Shown here in pieces: positions 24,887 to 37,127 of a stretch of DNA of 64,000 nucleotides. This DNA is from Batkoa obscura (Eukaryota; Entomophthoromycota; Entomophthoromycetes; Entomophthorales; Batkoaceae): contig JASVEC010000011.1 of the NCBI GenBank assembly GCA_030770535.1, positions 806,001 to 870,000 of the forward strand, given 5' to 3'. Each line of letters starts with the position of its first letter. Position 1 is the first letter of the stretch. The position numbers were made by a program, and so were the translations under genes. The notes beneath the pieces are model-generated. The model did not search any database. It worked only from the letters and a program-made list of their open reading frames with translations, and had not been told where the DNA came from.

Positions 24887-25190
24887 AAGATGTTCAAATT
24901 GGTTTTATTTTTTTGTTTAATTTTTAAATATTTTATATTTTAAAAACTTTGTTTGAAATTTTATAAAAATAATTTTTTTGTTAAAAAGCAAAAATATTTA
25001 ACAGTTTTAAATTATTTATTATAATATATATTATAAATTAGTAAAATTTTTACTAAATTTGATAAAAATTATTATATTAATAAAGATTTTACTAATATAA
25101 CTTATATTAATGTTAATCAAAGTTGTAATATATGAATAAATAGGTGTTTTTATAAAGCTTTATTAAAAAATATTTATTATTAATTGCTTT
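24887..25190. other. extremely AT-rich filler between transposons
   Basis: Almost pure A/T with no open segment. Possibly further decayed transposon sequence. Confidence 0.4.
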
Positions 25191-26690
25191 TATAAAATAT
25201 TGCCTTATCAGCTTTATAATTAATTCAGAGTTTTTATTTTAATTTGCTATGAAAATTTATACTATTTAATTATAAAAAATGTTGTTTTTTTATTTTAATG
25301 TCCATATTTAGCAACTATAATAAAAAATTAACTGTTGTTATGTTATATATATACTTCTTAATATAATAATTAAAAGTTTTTTATTAAATTGTTTTTTATT
25401 AAATTATTTTTTAATATTGTACTTTTAATAAAGCTACTAGATTTTATAGTAATATCTTTTATTTTACTTGTTTTATATAGTTCATAACTTATTATATGCT
25501 ATGTGAAATATTGGTTTATTAGCTCTCGGATTGATTATAACACAACAATCACTTAAGTTGTTGTATTCTCAAGTTCAAACACAATCAATTCAGAGTCCCT
25601 TATTTTGATTTGCTGCGAGGATTTATAACTTCATATTGCAAACAATATTATCTCCTTTTAATATCCATACTTATTGGAGTATAAAAGATATTCTTCAATA
25701 TGATAACTCGAGACTTTTTAATTGGACTACTCCCTGATAACGTATCATTAATAAAGTCACTAAGTCTTTCTGACAATATCTTACGTAGATTTTATAGTAG
25801 TATCTTCTATTCTATTTGTTTTACATAGTTCGTAGCTTATTACGTATCATTTCTATTAATTTAAGTCCATCTTAGTTATATAAACTAAGACCGTTTGACT
25901 CAATGCAAGTTAATCAACCAAGAACTGCTTCTAACTCCTATCACTGAGTATCAGCTTTCATAGCTATTTTTATTCATTTAAGATTATCTTAGTTGTGTGA
26001 AAGTTGATACTCAAGGGTCGGAGTTAAAAGCTACTCTTGGTTAATTAACTTGCCTTGAGTCGAACGGTCTTAGTTTATGTAACTAAGATAGACTTAACTT
26101 AATAAGAATAGTATGCAATAGGCTATACGAAAGCCGGTACTCAGTAGTAGAAGTTAAAAGCTACTCTTGGTTAATTAACTTGCCTTGAGTCGAACGGTCT
26201 TAGTTTATGTAACTAAGATAGACTTAACTTAATAGAAATAGTACGTAATAAGCTACGAATTATGTAAACAAATACAATGGAAGATACTACCGTAAAATCT
26301 ATAAGATGTTGTCAGAAAGACTTAGTGACTTTATTAACGATACGTTATCAGGGAGTAATCCAATTAAAAAGCCTCGAGTTATTATGTTGAAGAATATCTT
26401 TTATACTCCAATAAGTATGGATATTAAAAGGAGATAATATTGTTTGCAATATGAAGTTATAAATTCTCGCAGCAAATCAAAATAAGGGACTCTGAATTGA
26501 TTGTGTTTGAACTTGAGAATACAACAACTTAAGTGATTGTTGTGTTATAATCAATCCGAGAGCTAAATAAAGCAATATTTCACAGTTATATAAACTAAGA
26601 TTTTTTGAATTATAACCAGTTAATTAAACAAAAACTGCTTTTTAACTGTAATTACTAAAAACCAACTTTCACAGTTTTATTATAAAATTT
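25191..26690. mobile_element. decayed foldback element interrupted by a younger copy of its own family
   Basis: Left part 25191-25501 and right part from 26585 to about 26690 align to one arm of the younger element inside (25502-26584). Shared landmarks are ATTGCCTTATCAGC, AATTCAGAGT, TATAGTAATATCTT, and on the right TTATATAAACTAAGA and GTTAATTAAACAAAAACTGC. The outer copy has lost most G and C. The second arm of the old copy is not visible, so it is truncated. Confidence 0.75.
25502..26584. mobile_element. 1.08 kb long-arm foldback element (family B), young copy
   Basis: Ends are TGTGAAATATTG and its complement CAATATTTCACA. Left arm 25502-~25975 and right arm ~26110-26584 are near-perfect reverse complements, with shared blocks such as AATTCAGAGTCCC and GATTTGCTGCGAG. 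The centre carries a direct repeat of 83 identical bases at 26022-26104 and 26152-26234. No reading frame of note; the element is non-coding and must be moved by a transposase made elsewhere. Arm identity indicates recent activity. Confidence 0.85.
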
Positions 26691-27037
26691 TATAAACCCT
26701 GGGTTATTGTAAATAGTTGTTAGAATTAATGTAAATGAATTACAATGTTTATATAATATGTTTTTCTTCATTATATTAGAATTTTTAAAAGTTCTATTTT
26801 AAAGTTTAGTTATAAAAACTTGCATCTTGTTTTTATTTTAATAAAAAATAAAATAAAATAATTAAATGTTTAATAAAAATAATATAAAATGTTTAATAAA
26901 AATAATATAAAATGTATAAATAAAAAAATTTAACTTTAAGCTTTTTAAATAAATTTTGAAACTAATTTAAATATTTTTCTATTTGTTTTTTTACAAATTA
27001 AAAAAACAGAAAAAACAATTAATTAAAGCTTTTACAA
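26691..27037. other. AT-rich filler, nothing recognised
   Basis: Contains short direct repeats of ATAAAATGTTTAATAAAAAT near 26865-26910; otherwise featureless. Confidence 0.4.
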
Positions 27038-27140
27038 TATGGGGATGTTCTTTTTGGCTTCATCACTTCTTCCATCTTTTAAGCGCTATTTGAGCGGAAA
27101 GATTTAGTAAAATTCTTTAACAGAAAAACACATCTCCATA
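27038..27140 (+). mobile_element. ~100 bp TA-type MITE, family A, copy 3
   Basis: Begins TATGGGGATGTTC and ends CATCTCCATA. It shares its terminal TA with copy 4, forming a head-to-tail pair. Confidence 0.9.
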
Positions 27141-27243
27141 TGGGGGTGTTTTTTTTGGTTTCATTATTTTTTCCAATTTTTAAGCGTTATTTGAGTGGAA
27201 AGATTGTTAGTAAAATCCTTAAATAAAAAAATACATCCCCATA
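27139..27243 (+). mobile_element. ~100 bp TA-type MITE, family A, copy 4
   Basis: Begins TATGGGGGTGTTTTTTTTGG directly at the end of copy 3 and ends ACATCCCCATA. Near the consensus. Confidence 0.9.
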
Positions 27244-27245
27244 TT

Positions 27246-27352
27246 TAAAAAAAATAGAAAAAATAGAAAAAAATAGAAAAAATAGAAAAAAATAGAAAAA
27301 ATAGAAAAAAATAGAAAAAATAGAAAAAATAGAAAAAACAGAAAAAATAAAA
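27246..27352. repeat. (A6-7 TAG) microsatellite
   Basis: About a dozen tandem AAAAAATAG units immediately beside the MITE pair. Confidence 0.85.
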
Positions 27353-27395
27353 TTTTTTAGAACTACGAAATAAAAGCTTTATAAATAATGAATTA

Positions 27396-27501
27396 TATGG
27401 GGATGTGTTTTTCTATTTAAGAATTTTACTAACAATCTTTCCGCTCAAATGGTGCTTAAAAGATGAAAAAAGTGATGAAACCAAAAAAAACGCTCCCATA
27501 T
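27396..27501 (-). mobile_element. ~100 bp TA-type MITE, family A, copy 5
   Basis: Minus orientation, TATGGGGATGTGTTTTTC to CGCTCCCATA. It accounts for the start of an open frame at 27405-27638, which I do not accept as a gene. Confidence 0.85.
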
Positions 27502-30217
27502 GCTACCAATTAGCAATAGATGTATTTTTTGGATGCGGTTTACATGATAAAAAAAATATCCCAATGGTTTATCAACTGCTTATACAACCAATTACTATAA
27601 TCTCTTTAGTATTAGTCTTGTTCAGAAGTCTCTTCTAACTCCAGAGAATCGAATTTAAGTTTCGAATTTATAAATCTATTTTCACTCAATTATTTCAAAT
27701 ACATTGATTCATTTTTACAGCTTTAAAGGTTGAACTTTTGTATAAGATATTTTATCTGATAAAGTTGAAAAAAATAGAAAATCCATTTCTTATCGTTTCA
27801 TCCTCCCTTAAACAAATGACTTAAGTTAATCTGAAAGACAAGCACGTCTTAAATCTGATAATTAGATCTTTCAATGATCGGCGTTAATACGTTTTTTGTT
27901 TTTTCCACCTGAAGTGATTATTCACTCGCAATCTATAAAGTTTAATGAAAATTATTCTTTTTTATAATAAAGTATATACTTCTTCTTCTAGGATAAGTAT
28001 ATCATAAAAAGCAGTCGTAAAATAAATAAATGTTCAAAGTATTCTTAATTGATTCTTGATATTTTTCATTTTTTTAAATATAGATTATTTAAACATTTTA
28101 TAGCATTTTTAAAAAATATAATAAAAACATAAAGAAAAAGGACTAATTTAAGCATTACTTTATAATTTTTTTATAATTTATCTCAATTCAAGTACTTCGA
28201 TTGCTAAAAGTAGCCTGTATAAACAATATTTTAAATATTAAATTTTGAAATATTTTTAAAACTTGATAAGATAAACATTGTTTCGTGTATGGCTTTTAAA
28301 CACAAAAAACCCGATTACTATTTATATTAGTTCATCAGCTTTTTTTCTTATCCCATTTTTTACAAAATTGAATAGATTTATATTTGTTGATTTAAAATAT
28401 AGTAAGCTTCCTTAAAATGACCTGCATGTCATACGTTTGATAAATATTAAAAATATTATCAAAGCATTTGAGGGTTTATAAAACTGCTTCCAGTTAAATG
28501 CCTTTTGTTGTTTTTAGTTTGTAGTTAAATTATCTTAATATGAATTTGAGAATATAAAAAAGCTGTAGTCCTTAAGTTCAGGCTAAAAAAAATCTGCTAC
28601 AAATTTAAAACATGAAAGATAATTAGCTATAAGCTACTCTACCCTTTCAAGGTTTTAAAAAAAAATAGTAAGCTTGAAAAATCCTTAGTTCTTTTTATTT
28701 AATAAACTATAAATAAATTCTAGTTTCAAATAATGCCAATTTTAGGTTATAATAAATGATACATAAAATCTACATAAAGTAATGTTAATAGTTGATACTT
28801 GAATATATTATTAATTGCTTTTACAGCTAACTCGATTTTCTATTTTTAGCAACTTTCGGGTATCTTCTTTGCTATATCTGGTTTATTCGTTGTTAAAAAT
28901 TTTCAGGGATAGGGTAGCATAAATATTAGCGCCATATGTTTTTTGGCTAAAAAAAGGTAGAAGCCGAAACTGTGAAATTTACTGGCTCAAAGCAATTTCA
29001 AGAACCTTTTTGAAATTCCTATTGTTCCAGCTCTTTTGCAACTTTATTAGCAGCGTTTTTATAGTTAAATTATTTGTACAGTAATTTCTTTACAGTCTAA
29101 TTCTTATATTTTAGCTAAATTCAACAAAAAAATTCTTAAATGAATAGTCAAGTGGTCGAAAAAGAGTTGTAACGATTTTATTTAACCAGTGCAGCTTCTT
29201 AAATCACAATTTTATACCATCCGGCTCAAATCTCCAAGCTCAGTTTATTGCCATTTTTAAGACGCTTTTATTTTTTTATGTTTATAGAATTGTTTCAATT
29301 GTATTTAATGTATACTTGTGTTTATGATTTTTCCACTTCTAGTTTTAAATAAACTGAAAAAACTATCCTACGAACTTGTTGCTTTTTAAATATTAAAACT
29401 ATAAAATTAAAGCTGTTTATTTTTTATAAGAATGAGCTTTTGAGTTTAAGGTTATATTTATAATCAAAAGATTTAGTTATCTACGATACAAGGCAATATA
29501 TAACAGTTGTAACCATTTAAAATTCTAAAGATTAGATAAATTCATTTAGTTATTTGTAATTTTAACCACATAGGACAAGCAGGTGTTTTTTAATATGATT
29601 TTATATCATAAGAAAACTATCAAAAAACTATCAAAAAACTGAAAATAAAATATTTAAAAATAGCACATACACCCAGCTTCAAAAATAGCAACTTTGAAAA
29701 AATAACACATCATCATTAATAAAATTTTATTGTCACACAGCTTATATTAAAATTTTTTATATTTGACGAGCCTGCTTAAATAATAATAGATCATATCAAA
29801 CTATAGCGTATTAAAAATATTAAAAGTGCAATCTAGTAATTTTATATATTATGAAAGATCATACTTGTCCTGTTTCTAAACTGTATACAAAAAGGCATTA
29901 TTTAAAAACTAAGGCTACAGCTGTGTTAGTTAATTTAAAGTTTTACAAACAATAATAAAAGAAAGCTTTTTTAAAATGGCTAAAACGAGTATAATGAATT
30001 ATTGTAACATGTGTAAATGTCAAATTAATATATATTTAAAAGAGCAATATTTTATTTGAAATTCCACTGGTAGGGTAAAAGATATTAAATAAGTTTTGAT
30101 TGGGAAATGTGAGCAAAATACCAATAAAAATTTTAAGCAAAACTTTTCGAAAGGAAAAAGCTTCAATTTTGTTTGAGATACATTAAGGTATTTGAATGAA
30201 CTCTAGAAACCTTTGAG
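27502..30217. other. gene-free region downstream of the Grainyhead-like gene
   Basis: No exon set, RNA gene or intact repeat recognised. A slightly less AT-rich patch near 28850-29060 might be a relic, but neither strand gives a readable protein segment. Confidence 0.45.
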
Positions 30218-31908
30218 TCAATAATTTAATATTAAAGTCATTTTGGCGCTCCCAGAATCTGGAGTGAAGGAGCATTCAACGACCATATCCATTTCATCTG
30301 TCATTTGAGCTACCATAGAATCATCAACATGAATTCTGATACCTTTTTGGGTAAGTCTAGCAATTCCAGTAATTGCTGAAGGTTGTAGCTGTAGTTTAGC
30401 TGCAAGTTTGTCTATCAACTCCTGTACATTCAATCTTTCTAAGTAAATTGCACGATAAACACTTTCATTTAAAAGTTTTACAAAAATACATAATAATGGC
30501 TTTGGTTTACGGAGATGTGGGATGTATGTTGGATCAACATCAATCAAATCAGGTATTTCAGTCCCAGCTAACGTGTCAAAACGACGTTCTTTAATCATAC
30601 CATTTTCGAGCATTTGGCCAATTTGCAGTTGAGATTGAGCTTCGATCTCTTCTTCGGTTGGTGGAAATGTATACTCCTTTTCAGATTCTCCAACTTCATT
30701 CGTATAAAGGCACTCACGAAATTCAGTAACTTGGCTGACTGGGGAGTACATAGCAATAAATGGATTATCTTCCATACTTTTACCTTTCATTTTTTCCCAA
30801 ATTTTTTCAAGGTGTCTTTGATCGTCTTTATTTTTTCTCTCAGCACCTTTATCTCTAAACAACTTAATTTTTGCAAATGACCTTTCGATAACAGCTCCCT
30901 TTTGACTAAATCTATGGGTGACATGTACTTTCATAGGGATTCCTTTAACGCCTTTAATACGCGAAAAATCGGTTGATAAGCAGTTGAATCTTAACAAAAT
31001 TCTGGCTCCCTTTTGGCCATTCCAAGTGAAGGTAACTCTGTCAAAATGCTTTAGATTGGTATCGTAAGCGCCATTTGAACCACCTTTATCCATGATCAAT
31101 GCTCTGGCACCACGTGGGGACGGTTGCTGGCTAAGCCAAAATCCCCAATAAGTTCCAGCCATACGACGGTGAGCCTCATCGTAAAACATGATGACGATGG
31201 TGGATGTGATTTCCCCATCATACTTTTCACGATCATAAAAATTGATTGGGTAATATTGACCTAAAAAATTTTGTTAATTTTTTTTCGTAAAAATAGGATA
31301 GTTTAGTTTACCCTTGTTGAGGTAGGTTAAAGGCGCATCCTCAGATTTTTGAGCAGCAGCTGTTTGAGCTTCCAAGATGACTTGAAAACGTAAACTCCTA
31401 GAATGATTTATTTAGTTACGTAGAGTAATAATAAATATTGATCTTACGAAGCATAATGCATCGAATTATCTGGCGAGCCGGCACCAGCTGAGGTATATTT
31501 TGCTTCCGCTGCCTCACGGTATTGAATCTGGGTATTTTGATGAGATGGTAAGGTATGAAAATTGGTTGCAGGAGCAGGGGTCTGTGGATGTGCTTGGTCC
31601 ATCATTTGCTGGTTATGGAAGCTATGTGGAATATATCTGGGCATATTAAACTCGTTGTTCTGTTCTGACATACTCATGGGTAACTCTTGACGTTGCTGAG
31701 ATAAGTTGGTACTGGCATTAATCATATTCTGGCCTTGGTGAGAAGGATACATTGAATTCTCACCTTTAATATAAGCCGTTTGCCTATTATCAAAAGAATT
31801 AAAGGTATTATGTGCCATAAGATGATTGTATTGGACAGGATTGTTGAAGTTATGTCCGTTGTATTGGAAGCCTGACTGCGAGGTTTGATGTTCTTTCGAA
31901 TAAGACAT
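30218..31908 (-). CDS. Grainyhead/CP2 family transcription factor
   Basis: Three exons (31448-31908, 31312-31397, 30218-31260), in phase, give 529 residues. The N-terminal ~150 residues are Gln/Asn/Met/His-rich and disordered. The CP2/Grainyhead DNA-binding domain follows: LRFQVILEAQTAAAQK, TYLNKGQYYPINFYD, IKGVKGIPMKVHV and KIKLFRDKGAERK, all hallmarks of the family. The C-terminus (about residues 435-520) is the dimerisation module, with YRAIYLERLNVQELIDKLAA and a ubiquitin-like fold. Animal Grainyhead controls epidermal barrier genes, and the fungal homologue described in Neurospora is linked to cell-wall remodelling and spore separation. The present role is inferred from those. The gene sits alone, with a ~5 kb upstream region lacking genes. 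Confidence 0.93.
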
Positions 31909-34841
31909 AGTTTATTGCTGTGTTGTAATTTGGTTGACTGTATATACTGAGTGTTTAAGTAGATTCTTAAATTGCTTTGCTAACAAGTTAGATCAAGTTA
32001 TATAAATTTGTGCTAACAAGGTGATAATAACGGTGTTAAAGTTGTCCTCTTAATTCGAGAAAGAAGTTTTGTAAATAAATAAAAGCCAGTTATTTTTAGT
32101 TGAAAATTAGCAACTGTTGATAAATTATATAACACAAAAATTTGTAAAATCAAAAAAGCTAAATTGAAAAAAGCAAGAACAATCAAGAAATGCTTAAATA
32201 CTAATCTCAGCAGGCTACTTTGGGGGATGGCTTTTCAAAAAAGTATAAAATTAAAGGGACGATTCATAAGCGAATCATTTTGGTCAAATTTTCATTTTTT
32301 AGTATGATTTTGGAATATAAATAAAAAGGGAGTGTATTATGGAGCAGACATAATTTTGATTTCTTATTTGATCCTTATCTCACATATTTATTATGACCAT
32401 AAGATCTTTTTCAAGTTCTAACTATTTTTGGCATAACTTAAGATTTAATCAAGTTATTTTAGCTATATTAGGCCATAACATTCCATATTTTATTGCACTC
32501 AGTCCTAATATATGAATATATGCTGCTCAATTCTTATAAATCATTCTATTTATATTTAATTTATAATTATGCTCAAATGAAAGCTATATCATAAGACTAG
32601 TTAATAGAATATTTTGATCTGCATCAAAGTGGTACATTTCACTTCTTTCTCTATTTTAAAGCTATTTAATATTTAATATATTTATAAAACAGGCTTTTCA
32701 GTATTCGTTTAAACAATTTATTTTATAAAATTCGACAATTAATGCTCAATATTTTCCATCAGTAATGTGGGTTTTTGTTGGGTGGTATAGCTATGAAAGA
32801 ATAAAATATTATTAAAAGTAATGAATTTTCGCCACAACTCAAATTTAGGTTTTTTCCGTCTATTTTATGTTTTCACAATGCATATGAATGTTATATACCC
32901 CCCTTCCATATTTTAATTAGTTCAATGTTTTTACGGTTATCAATCTGCCATTCAATACATAAAAAAATTCAATTTTGTTAATACCTAAATAACTTTATTT
33001 TGTTCTCCTCAATATAGATACATATTTCAAGTATGTTTTCATTATAAATTAAAATTACAAAATACAATTATAAAATCCATAAAATTGAGATTAAGTTACA
33101 ATATCTCATTATGATAATTTTTTTTTTGATCCCATCATTATTTAATTCTATTACAAATAAGCAACTAATTTTCCTTTGACAAGTGAAACCTTAGTATTAC
33201 ATCCCCTTTAACATTACTTTTTTTACTCAATATTTTATTTATTTTACAAAAAAGGGAATTCAAAATTTCACTCTAATTCACCTGTGATTAATTGGATCAA
33301 ATTATCCCTTTCGGTGTAATTATTTATTTATAGAACGTTTAACCAACTACGCTTATTTATAATATTTTCATTTTTATTAATGGGCCAATCAATTAAATCA
33401 ATGAGTTCATTAGTAAGTGTAAAAATTCTTTTTTGAACCATAGTAATAGTATAAGAGAATATTATACAATCTATTATCTTCATAAAAGCATACATAATAA
33501 ATGCTTGTAGGAATATATTAATATATTAAATTTTAATAAAAATACATAAATTGAACTATAAACCTGAAATTTGAACTTGGGCTCTAAATTCAAGTTCCAC
33601 TTAGTAAAGACGATTAGTTGTTAAGAAAATTCTATATTTTATACACTCGATTTAGAAGTATAGGCACAGTATTTTATTACCTGATATGCTATTAAGTCTA
33701 GGTTAAAATTTATACGTCGTAGTTTGACTAATATGTGATTTTGTTACTTTTAGTAAATAATTAAGTCATTTCAATACAACATAAATTACTATAAGTTCAT
33801 TTGAATACTCACATTACTATTGCTACGTTAAAATCCTCTTCTTTAGGCTTTAATTTAGTTAATTAATAGCAATTAACAAACGTTCCTATCTCATCAATAT
33901 TTCAAGTATATAAAGTAATTATAATATTTCTAAAATGCCACATTAAGCTTCAATCTTACATCAGTTCTTTAGCTATGATAAGACTATTAATTTATTGGAA
34001 ATCAACAATCTTCTATTTATAGTTTTAATAACAAAAAGAACCCACTATACATTGACACACTTTACTATTACATTAAAATAACTAGTGCGCTTTATCAATT
34101 TAACTATTAACTCTAATATAACTTATTAAGGATTTAGCAAATCAAAGTGAGGCCAAATTCATTTCGCGATGTTGTCTTACTGGATTTAAATACATGTAAA
34201 GTTATTCTTTACATTATTAATAATATTAAATCTTCCTTTTATATTTTACTTCCTTTAGAATGGCTTAATGTAATTACCTCTTATTCTACCAGGCGTATAT
34301 AACCTCAATTAGAAATATTATCATCATAATAATAAAGAAAATGCGATTTTTGAGATGGCATAAAATTCTTAGGAGCTTAATAATACATTATCTTGTTTTA
34401 TATTTATTGATTTTAAATAAATAAGCTTAAAATAGCTGAATAAACATTTTTAGCATTAAATTATAGTTTTTATTTCTTTATACTTTTATTTTTTAAATAT
34501 TTTTAGTATACTAAAATCTATAATATAGAAACTTTACATAGTATAGTAGTCTGGAATTATATTTTTCAATAACTTAAAAGTGATGAACTTTAAAGAGTGA
34601 AACCTTATACATAAAAATCAAGTAACTAAGTGGTTTTATTATCTATTTAGAAGAAACAATAGTAATCTAAAATTGACGTGTATTAGCATAACTGGAATAT
34701 TTATAGCCACTCTTACCCAACTTCCACTTTTAAAATTAAAATCTGTTTTAGTGTAAAGTGTAAAAGTAAAAATCATCAAGCGTAAATTTTTGCATTGGCA
34801 TAATGTTATATTTAAAAATAAATAATAAATATAACTCTTAT
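31909..34841. other. gene-free region upstream of the Grainyhead-like gene
   Basis: Presumably includes its promoter just right of 31908. No exon-like segment, RNA gene or repeat was recognised. Confidence 0.45.
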
Positions 34842-34845
34842 TTAA

Positions 34846-35076
34846 AACATCTGTGGTACCTTTAAAATTGACTTACAAAACTCCCCACTGGAAAATATAA
34901 ATGCATTTGATTTTAAAAATAATGAAAATGCAACGCACCCAAACACTTCAATAAAGTGGAATAATGAGTGGGTGAAGGCATTTTTTGTGTTAAAAGATTT
35001 CATAAATAAAAGCAAAAATCCAAAAAAAAACATTCTATTTGAAAGCACTTTGACTAAATTTAAGTTTAGGTTTTAA
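34846..35076 (+). other. exon-like open segment, unrecognised
   Basis: A 76-codon stop-free plus-strand segment lacking an ATG, with a coding-like composition (…SIKWNNEWVKAFFVL…) between AT-rich flanks. It ends in TAA. It could be a decayed exon. No family recognised and no clear splice partners. Confidence 0.3.
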
Positions 35077-35612
35077 AGCCCCAACAACATGCACCAACAT
35101 TAAAAAAATAGCGTTTTCTGAAAAGCTATAGTTTGTGTGATATTATCCAAGCATAAATTAAAAAATGTGGTATGTTCTTAAAATTTTCAAATTAAAGTTT
35201 TCATTTTTAGGGTGGGTGTGTCGATTATGAAGGTTGGGTGGTTAAATGTAATTTCAGCGAGATGGGCTAAGGGTGCTACAGTCAACTTTTTAGTAAGTCT
35301 CTAATACTATAATACTATTCTTATCTGATCTTTATTGTTTCATTTCGGATACTTTATTTAAAATTTATAAATAAAGTAGATTCCTTTTTAGATTTTTTAA
35401 AGACTTAACGATATAACTAAAAATAAAAGGGTATTTATTATTTAACTGTTAAAACTTATACATTAGCTTAAAGATGATAAATTCGCATGTTAAACACCAC
35501 TATTATTTTGTTTTATTACTTGGGTTTTAATTTTAAATGTGAATTTATGGGGATTTTACCAATTATTAGTGATAATAGATAGAAACCCTCATATTTATAA
35601 TTGATCTTAATA
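35077..35612. other. unassigned spacer
   Basis: Includes a short GC-richer patch at 35208-35300 without a usable frame. Nothing supported. Confidence 0.4.
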
Positions 35613-35716
35613 TATGGGGATGTATTTTTGTGTTTAATAATTTTTTAACAATTTTTCCGCTCAAATAGCGCTTAAAAGATGGAAAAAGTGATGAAACCAA
35701 AAAAAACACCCCCATA
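35613..35716 (-). mobile_element. ~100 bp TA-type MITE, family A, copy 6
   Basis: Minus orientation, TATGGGGATGTATTTTTG to ACACCCCCATA, with TA on both sides (TA-TATGGGG and CCCATA-TA). Confidence 0.9.
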
Positions 35717-36264
35717 TAAACAAAATAATATAACGAAACCTCTTTAAACAATTATGATTTTAGAAAGCAAGTTAATAATTTGACTTTAAAAGCTAGCTCT
35801 AAACCAGTTTGAAAAATTGTAATAAGTGTTAGTATTCATATATGGTTAGTTTTACAATGTTAAATCAAAGCAATATTAACAGTATTTTCTGAAAACACAT
35901 TGGAAATATATTTATTAAAAGTAACAAACAAGATAGAAGTTAATAAAAAACCCATCTTTTTTTTAAAATAATAAAGCAATAACTATTTGTAAATTATTAG
36001 ATAATTTATTCGAACATTTTACTTATGGGTGCCATATCTTAGGTTTTATAGTATACTGTTTGATTTTAACTATGCTGGAAGAAGAAAAATTATTGTCTTG
36101 ATGCTACTTACCGTGGATGTTGGAAAAATTAAAAGGCAGTCATATAGCGATTGACAATATTACTGCAATGTGATATTTATTAGTATTACGTTAAATTCAT
36201 CAAAAATGGAATATTTTAATCTAATGAATCATTGTTTTTGGCAACAGAGATTAGAGATATACTA
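35717..36264. other. AT-rich spacer, nothing recognised
   Basis: No exon-like sequence or repeat. Confidence 0.4.
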
Positions 36265-36365
36265 TATGAGGATGTACTTTTGTGTTTAAGAATTTACTAA
36301 TAATTTTTCCGCTCAAATAGCGCTTAAAAGATGGAAAAAGTGAAGCCAAAAAAACACCCCCATAT
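36265..36365 (-). mobile_element. ~100 bp TA-type MITE, family A, copy 7
   Basis: Minus orientation, TATGAGGATGTACTTTTG to ACACCCCCATA, with small internal losses. Confidence 0.85.
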
Positions 36366-37127
36366 CTTTTGATAGGTTTATATACTTAAATTTGATTGTA
36401 TAGGAAGTTACGTGAATGTTTGATATGTATGTTACTTAATATTAGTAAAATTTAAACTCAGCTTTATTAATTTAAATTTTAATACAGCCGGTCAGTCCCT
36501 CATTTTTTATATTGTAGAAATAACTTTGATACCATAAAGTATCGTTTTTTCTTGAACTGTTATTTGAATTTTATGAGCGAGTACCTTTAAACAAGTTAGA
36601 CATCGTAATCCCTTCCTAAGGTATCTATTTTTATACTTTTGGACCTGGCGCTTGGCCGTTATATTGCGCTCTTATCTAATGAGGAAATATATTAATTGCA
36701 TATGGATAGTAAATTATAGCTACTAGCTTTTAATTTGGAAATTTTAATACTTTAAATCTTATTTCTTCATCTAAAGTTTTAGTAATTGGATATATTTTTT
36801 TGATTCCTAATAAATTCAGAATCATTATCGCTGCTGGAAGCTTTTAAAATTAGATCTAAATTGTCAAAGCGCCTGTCCTATAGCTTTGAAATATCCTCAA
36901 TTAATTAGTTGATGATATTATATGATTGACTTCCTCTTGTACTAACTAGGCTTTTGATCTTCGCCCAGCTCCTTATTTTTTCTCAATAATAAATCACTAC
37001 TGATTTAATAAATAGTAGAGAAGAGTTAATTAAAATATGAATAAACTAAAAATGAAATATAAAGTATCATGAAAATATGATTTTTTACTAATGACTATAA
37101 CTACTTAATAAACTAATATGCTTCCAT
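36366..37127. other. possible coding relic, unrecognised
   Basis: Part of this stretch (about 36480-36980) is less AT-rich and gives short minus-strand segments such as RFDNLDLILKASSSDNDSEF, but no continuous frame and no family. It might belong to the broken F-box-like gene next door or be an independent relic. Confidence 0.3.

Noticed and set aside
27405-27638. Open frame of 77 codons on the plus strand
   Set aside because: Its first third is the antisense of a MITE copy and the rest matches nothing; no splice partners.
28850-29060. Possible coding relic
   Set aside because: Less AT-rich than its flanks, but every frame is interrupted within a few codons.
35566-35751. Short minus-strand frame with FKRYLSGKIV
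   Set aside because: Built almost wholly from MITE copy 6. The same peptide appears at 40946-41146, 60233-60424 and 61747-61953 for the same reason, so I list it under the MITE finding and not as genes.
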